From positions 1,943,501-2,007,500 of the forward strand of contig NZ_CP121668.1 of NCBI RefSeq assembly GCF_029714425.1: a stretch of 64,000 bases of DNA, written 5' to 3'. The notes beneath the pieces were generated by a model. The model ran no database searches. It saw nothing but the letters and a program-made list of their open reading frames with translations, and had not been told where the DNA came from. Below, piece after piece: positions 60,247 through 64,000 of the stretch. The position numbers were made by a program, and so were the translations under genes. The stretch is from Bradyrhizobium sp. CB2312 (GTDB taxonomy: Bacteria > Pseudomonadota > Alphaproteobacteria > Rhizobiales > Xanthobacteraceae). Position 1 is the first letter of the stretch. Each line of letters opens with the position of its first letter.

Positions 60247-61109
60247 TGGAACGAACCCAAATCTTCGACCTCATGGGCGAACTCAAGCTCTACGGCATGA
60301 AGGCTGCCTTCGACGAGATCATGGCAACTGCCGTCAAGCGCCAGCACGAACCCCAGCGCATTGTCGGCGACCTGCTCAACGCCGAGATCAACGAGAAGCA
60401 AGCCCGCTCGATCAAATACCAGCTCACCATTGCCAAGCTGCCGCTTGCCAAGGACATCGCGGACTTCCAGTTCGACGGCACGCCGATCAATCAAACTCTC
60501 GTCAATGATCTCGCTGGCGGCGGCTTTATCGCCCAGCAACGCAACGTCGTGCTGGTTGGCGGCACCGGCACAGGCAAGACCCATCTGGCCATCGCCATTG
60601 CCAGAAGTTGCATCCGCGATGGTGCTAGAGGACGCTTCTACAACGTCGTCGATCTCGTCAACCGGCTCGAGACCGAGACCCGCAACGGACGGCAGGGACG
60701 GCTCGCTGAGCATCTGACCCGCATGGACTTCATCGTTCTCGACGAGCTGGGCTATCTGCCGTTCGCGCAATCGGGCGGTCAGCTCCTGTTCCATCTCATC
60801 AGCCGGCTCTACGAGCGCACCTCCATCATTGTCACCACCAATCTTGCGTTCGGCGAATGGCCCAGCGTGTTCGGCGATGCCAAAATGACCACCGCGCTAC
60901 TCGACCGATTGACCCATCACTGCGACATCGTTGAGACCGGCAACGACAGTTGGCGCTTCAAAAGCCGCGACGATGTTCAAACAACCCGCGCTCGCGCCGT
61001 CTCCGCAACCCCGACCAGCTCCGACGACCCGAGCGCTACCAGCAGAGCGCGCCGATCAAAGGGGTCCCTTTTGGATGCCGATAGGGGGTCCCAGTCGAAC
61101 GCCGATTGA
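60246..61109 (+). CDS. istB: IstB ATPase helper of IS21 family
   Basis: This is a 287-residue AAA+ IstB/DnaC-like protein that remodels target DNA for IstA. Walker A is [13 protein letters not shown] (about 106-118) and Walker [14 protein letters not shown] near 170. The C-terminal ~45 residues (after FKSRDDVQT) are basic and serine-rich, running to the IS end. ATG 60246 is the conserved start [10 protein letters not shown]. Confidence 0.93.
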   Translation: MERTQIFDLMGELKLYGMKAAFDEIMATAVKRQHEPQRIVGDLLNAEINEKQARSIKYQLTIAKLPLAKDIADFQFDGTPINQTLVNDLAGGGFIAQQRNVVLVGGTGTGKTHLAIAIARSCIRDGARGRFYNVVDLVNRLETETRNGRQGRLAEHLTRMDFIVLDELGYLPFAQSGGQLLFHLISRLYERTSIIVTTNLAFGEWPSVFGDAKMTTALLDRLTHHCDIVETGNDSWRFKSRDDVQTTRARAVSATPTSSDDPSATSRARRSKGSLLDADRGSQSNAD

Positions 61110-61126
61110 CAGACTCCTGAGGGGAC

Positions 61127-61900
61127 ATGAGGCGGTACAATAACAACTACTTTGACTTGTTATATTCGCATAGTTTGCGCGTAAGAATGTGCGACGACTT
61201 ATTTGCTTTAACCAGAGCCGAAATGGAAGCATTGGGAAAAGCTCTTGAGACCGATCTCGACGGGCACGAAGAGCCGCTTCGTGCCGCGTTTGCTCTATTT
61301 GCAAACTCGATCGTGGCCGATATTTCGATTGGTCGCCGCCTCCATCTTTCGAACTACCTCTCCGACTTAGCGAAAACGGCGGAACACTTGGTTGATTTGA
61401 TCGAAGAGCCTTCAAATATCTCAGACGAATATCCGCTTGTTCATTACCAGCTGACATCGAACTGGGACAAGGCGAGGTCAAGTTTGAGCAAGGGCCAGCT
61501 TGCGAATTTGGCAAGGGAGCTCAGAAGTTTATTCGACGACGCGACTCGCATTGCAAAGGACCATCCGGCTGAAAAAAGAGCCGCGGGTCGCAAATCGTAT
61601 GCTGCCGCTAGAGAGCTCTTGCTGTCATTGCGGTCGCTTGCGATGCAAGCCGGAGTCGAGCTGTCGAATAATAGAAACCGGGATGCATTCAGGCGCTTCA
61701 AAAGCTTTGCAACGATCGCCATCGGGCTGGCCGCGTCAAAAGGTCGGGATAAGCTTGAGGTGCTCAAACTGCCCGACGAGCTGGACAAAGGTGTGCGCAC
61801 AGCTCTGGGCTGGCAAGAACGCCTCGTTATCCCGCGCCTGAGCTGGCACCTCAGGGAAGCCTTGAAGGAAGAGGATTTGGAGCAAAAATCAAATCTATAA
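61127..61900 (+). CDS. unrecognised helical protein
   Basis: This is a 257-residue protein, apparently all alpha-helical and charged, with no motif I recognise. Blocks such as RAEMEALGKALETDLDGHEEPLRAAFALF and KGQLANLARELRSLFDDATRIAKDH suggest a coiled or TPR-like scaffold. Its codon use is less GC-rich than the neighbours. It begins 16 bases after the IS21 end, with GAGGGGAC before the ATG, so the IS may have replaced its promoter or original start. The next gene encodes a TraD-like ATPase 77 bases on, so the two may act together. Confidence 0.55.
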   Translation: MRRYNNNYFDLLYSHSLRVRMCDDLFALTRAEMEALGKALETDLDGHEEPLRAAFALFANSIVADISIGRRLHLSNYLSDLAKTAEHLVDLIEEPSNISDEYPLVHYQLTSNWDKARSSLSKGQLANLARELRSLFDDATRIAKDHPAEKRAAGRKSYAAARELLLSLRSLAMQAGVELSNNRNRDAFRRFKSFATIAIGLAASKGRDKLEVLKLPDELDKGVRTALGWQERLVIPRLSWHLREALKEEDLEQKSNL

Positions 61901-61976
61901 ATTTGAATTCTGTCCTTAGTTGCTGTGCCGATGAAGAGTATTGCAACCCTCGCGGATATCAAATTGCGAGGCATAG

Positions 61977-63896
61977 ATGGCAGGGCAGACTACGGCAGAC
62001 GGCGTGGGCGAGAGCTCTTTCGAACTGGCGAAGCCGCAGAAGCGCCGCGGCGGCATGGGCCATAACTCCGGGGTCGTCTCTGAGGCCCTGCAGGAAGATC
62101 TTTCGTACGAAACAATCTCGAAGCACCTCTCGTTGGCACAGGTGAAGGTCTCCGAATACGACGCCGCGTGGCGGTCCTGCGCTGCAGAACTTGAGAAGAA
62201 GGGCGCGGAAACGCTGCTGTCCGCGATTCTGTGCGGCGTTCTGGCAACCCTTTGCACTGGTCCCGCCGTTGTTGGAGTTGTCGTTGTTTGGGCGGTGACT
62301 TGGCTGTCCGGGAACGCGCGTTCCGCTTTCCCGGCTCTCGCGCTCGCTAGCCTAGTTGTCTTCGCCGCGACTGCGGCCCGGGTTGAGGTGCCCCATATCT
62401 TGGCAGGCTTTCGATCGTACCTCAAAGCCGTCACGCAATACGGCGCGGCGGGCATCTACAACATATGGATCAGGTCGTTTGCAGAGCCCACAGAATGGCT
62501 GACCAATTTCCCAATCGGTCTGCTCGTCGCGTCGGCCGTTGTTCTACTGCGAGACGCGAGGAAGCGTTCGTTCTCGGCCGAGCTGCTTGCGACGAAATTT
62601 CCCTCCCGCCGCCGAGACGCGCCCCTCGTGCGCCTCCGTCGCTGGTGGCTCTCGCGTCGTCCGCATGTCAAGGGACTTATTACGCTCGGTACTGACCACG
62701 TGACGGGCGCTCGCGTCACCATCGGGGTCACGGCGATGCTGCGTCATACGCTTGCCGTCGGTTCGACCGGAACTGGAAAGACCACCACGATTCGGGTCCT
62801 CGTCGAGGAATGGCTCCGCGCAGGGTTTTCCGTGGTCTTTGTATGTGGAAAGGGAGATTCCACGCTGGCCACCGAGAATTGCGCTCTTGCTGAACGGTTG
62901 GGAGCCGAAACCTACCTCTTCGATGCGAACGATCCCAGCCGCTCGTGCATCTACAATCCGGTCTCATACGGCGACGCGACAAGCCGTGCCAACAGAGTGA
63001 TGGCAATGTCGGATCACAGCGAGCCGTTCTTCTACAAGATTAATCTCGGTGTTGCGCAGACCCTATTTACGGTCCTGGAGGCGATAGGTTTCCGCATCGA
63101 CTTCCTCCAGGTAGCGCGATATCTCGATCTGAAGAGCTTGCTCGTTGCGCTTCGACGCAAGAACTTTGTTAATCGCGAGCACGTTCAGTCGCTTGCAAAT
63201 CAGATCGTCGAACAACAGAAGAACGAGCAACACATCGCGGGCTTGCGAGCAGACATTCGTAATCTATCTCAATCATCTCTGGCGCCGCTTTTCGACACTC
63301 GCGATTCGAATCGAAAAGTCATCGAGCTTGCCCAGGTCCGAGCCGAGAACTCATATGTGCACTTCGTGCTGCCGGCGCTGGCCTATCCGGATTGGACACG
63401 TCAGCTTGGCCGGTTGATCGTCGAGGATATCAAAGCTGCCTCGGCCGTGAACGAAACGCCCTGGCTCATCGTGTTGGACGAGGCCCACAGCTACGCTGCC
63501 GAGAATCTGATTTCCCTTGCGAGCATGGGACGGTCCTTCAATCTCGCACTGGTCATTGGGACGCAGGCCTATGCGCAGCTCCAGAACGTTTCCGCGAAAG
63601 GGCCGCACGCGTCATTCCTCGACGCTTTATTAGCGTCAATCAATTTGCACCTCATTCACGCGCTCAACGCGCCGTCCGACGCGGAGACGGCGGCAGCACT
63701 TATTGGAACGGCGGCCGATCTTGAAGTGACAGCGCAGACGGAAAGTGACCTTCCAAATTCCCTCGGCTCACTCCGATCCGTGCGTTCGTACAAGCACCAC
63801 CCCGACCGGCTGAAGAGTTTGCCCATCGGAGAGGCAATCTTCCTGAACAAAGTCTCCGGAACTGTGTCCCATGTCAAAGTCCGCAAACCAAACTGA
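61977..63896 (+). CDS. TraD/VirD4-like DNA-pumping ATPase
   Basis: This is a 639-residue protein. A polar N-terminus with KRRGGMGHNSG is followed by membrane segments near residues 82-110, 115-125 and 175-190, then an AAA motor domain with Walker A GSTGTGKTTT (about residues 261-270), FVCGKGD, and Walker B WLIVLDEAHSY (about 495-505). This resembles coupling-type proteins of conjugative systems (TraD/TrwB group, with a TraM-like or DUF87-like motor), distinct from the TraG at 10392. It may come from a second mobile element or serve as a defence or transport ATPase. Confidence 0.7.
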   Translation: MAGQTTADGVGESSFELAKPQKRRGGMGHNSGVVSEALQEDLSYETISKHLSLAQVKVSEYDAAWRSCAAELEKKGAETLLSAILCGVLATLCTGPAVVGVVVVWAVTWLSGNARSAFPALALASLVVFAATAARVEVPHILAGFRSYLKAVTQYGAAGIYNIWIRSFAEPTEWLTNFPIGLLVASAVVLLRDARKRSFSAELLATKFPSRRRDAPLVRLRRWWLSRRPHVKGLITLGTDHVTGARVTIGVTAMLRHTLAVGSTGTGKTTTIRVLVEEWLRAGFSVVFVCGKGDSTLATENCALAERLGAETYLFDANDPSRSCIYNPVSYGDATSRANRVMAMSDHSEPFFYKINLGVAQTLFTVLEAIGFRIDFLQVARYLDLKSLLVALRRKNFVNREHVQSLANQIVEQQKNEQHIAGLRADIRNLSQSSLAPLFDTRDSNRKVIELAQVRAENSYVHFVLPALAYPDWTRQLGRLIVEDIKAASAVNETPWLIVLDEAHSYAAENLISLASMGRSFNLALVIGTQAYAQLQNVSAKGPHASFLDALLASINLHLIHALNAPSDAETAAALIGTAADLEVTAQTESDLPNSLGSLRSVRSYKHHPDRLKSLPIGEAIFLNKVSGTVSHVKVRKPN

Positions 63897-63909
63897 AAGG
63901 AACATCAAG

Positions 63910-64000
63910 ATGCGCAGATTTGAGATCGTGAGTACCGCCAAACGTCCGCTGCGGTTCGTGGCGACCCAAATTTTCGGGGGCGATTTCATTGTTATTGGCG
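63910..64000 (+). CDS. start of a gene cut by the window edge
   Basis: ATG 63910 with AAAGGAA 7 bases upstream opens a frame of 30 codons (MRRFEIVSTAKRPLRFVATQ...) that continues beyond the window. It follows the ATPase gene after 13 bases, so the two may form an operon. The product cannot be recognised from this short part. Confidence 0.5.
   Translation, partial: MRRFEIVSTAKRPLRFVATQIFGGDFIVIG

Larger units (their letters stand above)
58637..61111. mobile_element. IS21-family insertion sequence
   Basis: About 2.5 kb holding istA and istB. Left and right ends share TGT-N-TCGGC-type outer ends and repeated internal blocks ATCGGCATCCAA followed by GGGACCCC (left about 58674-58700; right, complement of about 61060-61085), as usual for the multiple terminal repeats of IS21. 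Exact ends and target duplication are uncertain. Confidence 0.65.

Overview
The window looks like part of a symbiosis island, an integrative and conjugative element (ICE) of a Bradyrhizobium-type alphaproteobacterium. Three things point there: a Mesorhizobium/Bradyrhizobium-type conjugation module with its quorum-sensing switch genes, a complete bacterial gibberellin (GA) operon of the rhizobial type, and a NopP-like type III effector gene preceded by a tts-box-like sequence. The DNA is GC-rich, with many insertion sequences and decayed genes in the right half. No rRNA, tRNA or CRISPR array was seen.

Region 1 (1-24,010) is the transfer module. Two DUF736 genes lead into a divergent regulator pair that matches QseC/QseM of ICEMlSymR7A, with tandem perfect palindromes between the two genes. 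Next comes a DUF6499/DUF2285 activator gene (FseA-like) split over two frames, as in the +1 programmed-frameshift gene of that ICE. Then follow an excisionase-like HTH gene (rdfS-like), an RPA-type replication initiator followed by three iterons, an IS110 element where parA is expected, DUF2840, traF, a lytic transglycosylase, the DUF3363 relaxase (rlxS), the coupling protein traG, a CopG-like protein, an extra MFS transporter gene, and a full trbBCDEJKLFGI operon ending in a DUF2274 gene. Together these encode regulation, excision, DNA processing and the mating pore.

Region 2 (24,011-36,762) is cargo. A TauD-type dioxygenase and a PaiB-type protein lie on the minus strand. They are followed by the GA operon CYP112-CYP114-ferredoxin-SDR-CYP117-GGPS-CPS-KS. 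No intact CYP115 gene is present, so the predicted end product is GA9 and not GA4.

Region 3 (36,763-45,340) is a graveyard: a frame-broken tyrosine integrase directly behind the GA operon, an AAA ATPase remnant, the intact NopP-like effector gene, an S1/P1 nuclease fragment, IS3/IS110/IS630 remains and a LysR regulator.

Region 4 (45,340-51,900) is a LysR-controlled catabolic operon: SDR, two-subunit transketolase and TRAP transporter. Its 3' end has decayed into a DctM frameshift next to a methylmalonate-semialdehyde dehydrogenase fragment.

Region 5 (51,900-64,000) holds a broken IS110, an IS481-family element with inverted repeats, a C-terminally truncated integrase abutting a 5'-truncated STAND-like ATPase, an HNH gene, an IS21 element (istA/istB), an unrecognised gene and a second TraD/VirD4-like ATPase. 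The window ends inside another gene.
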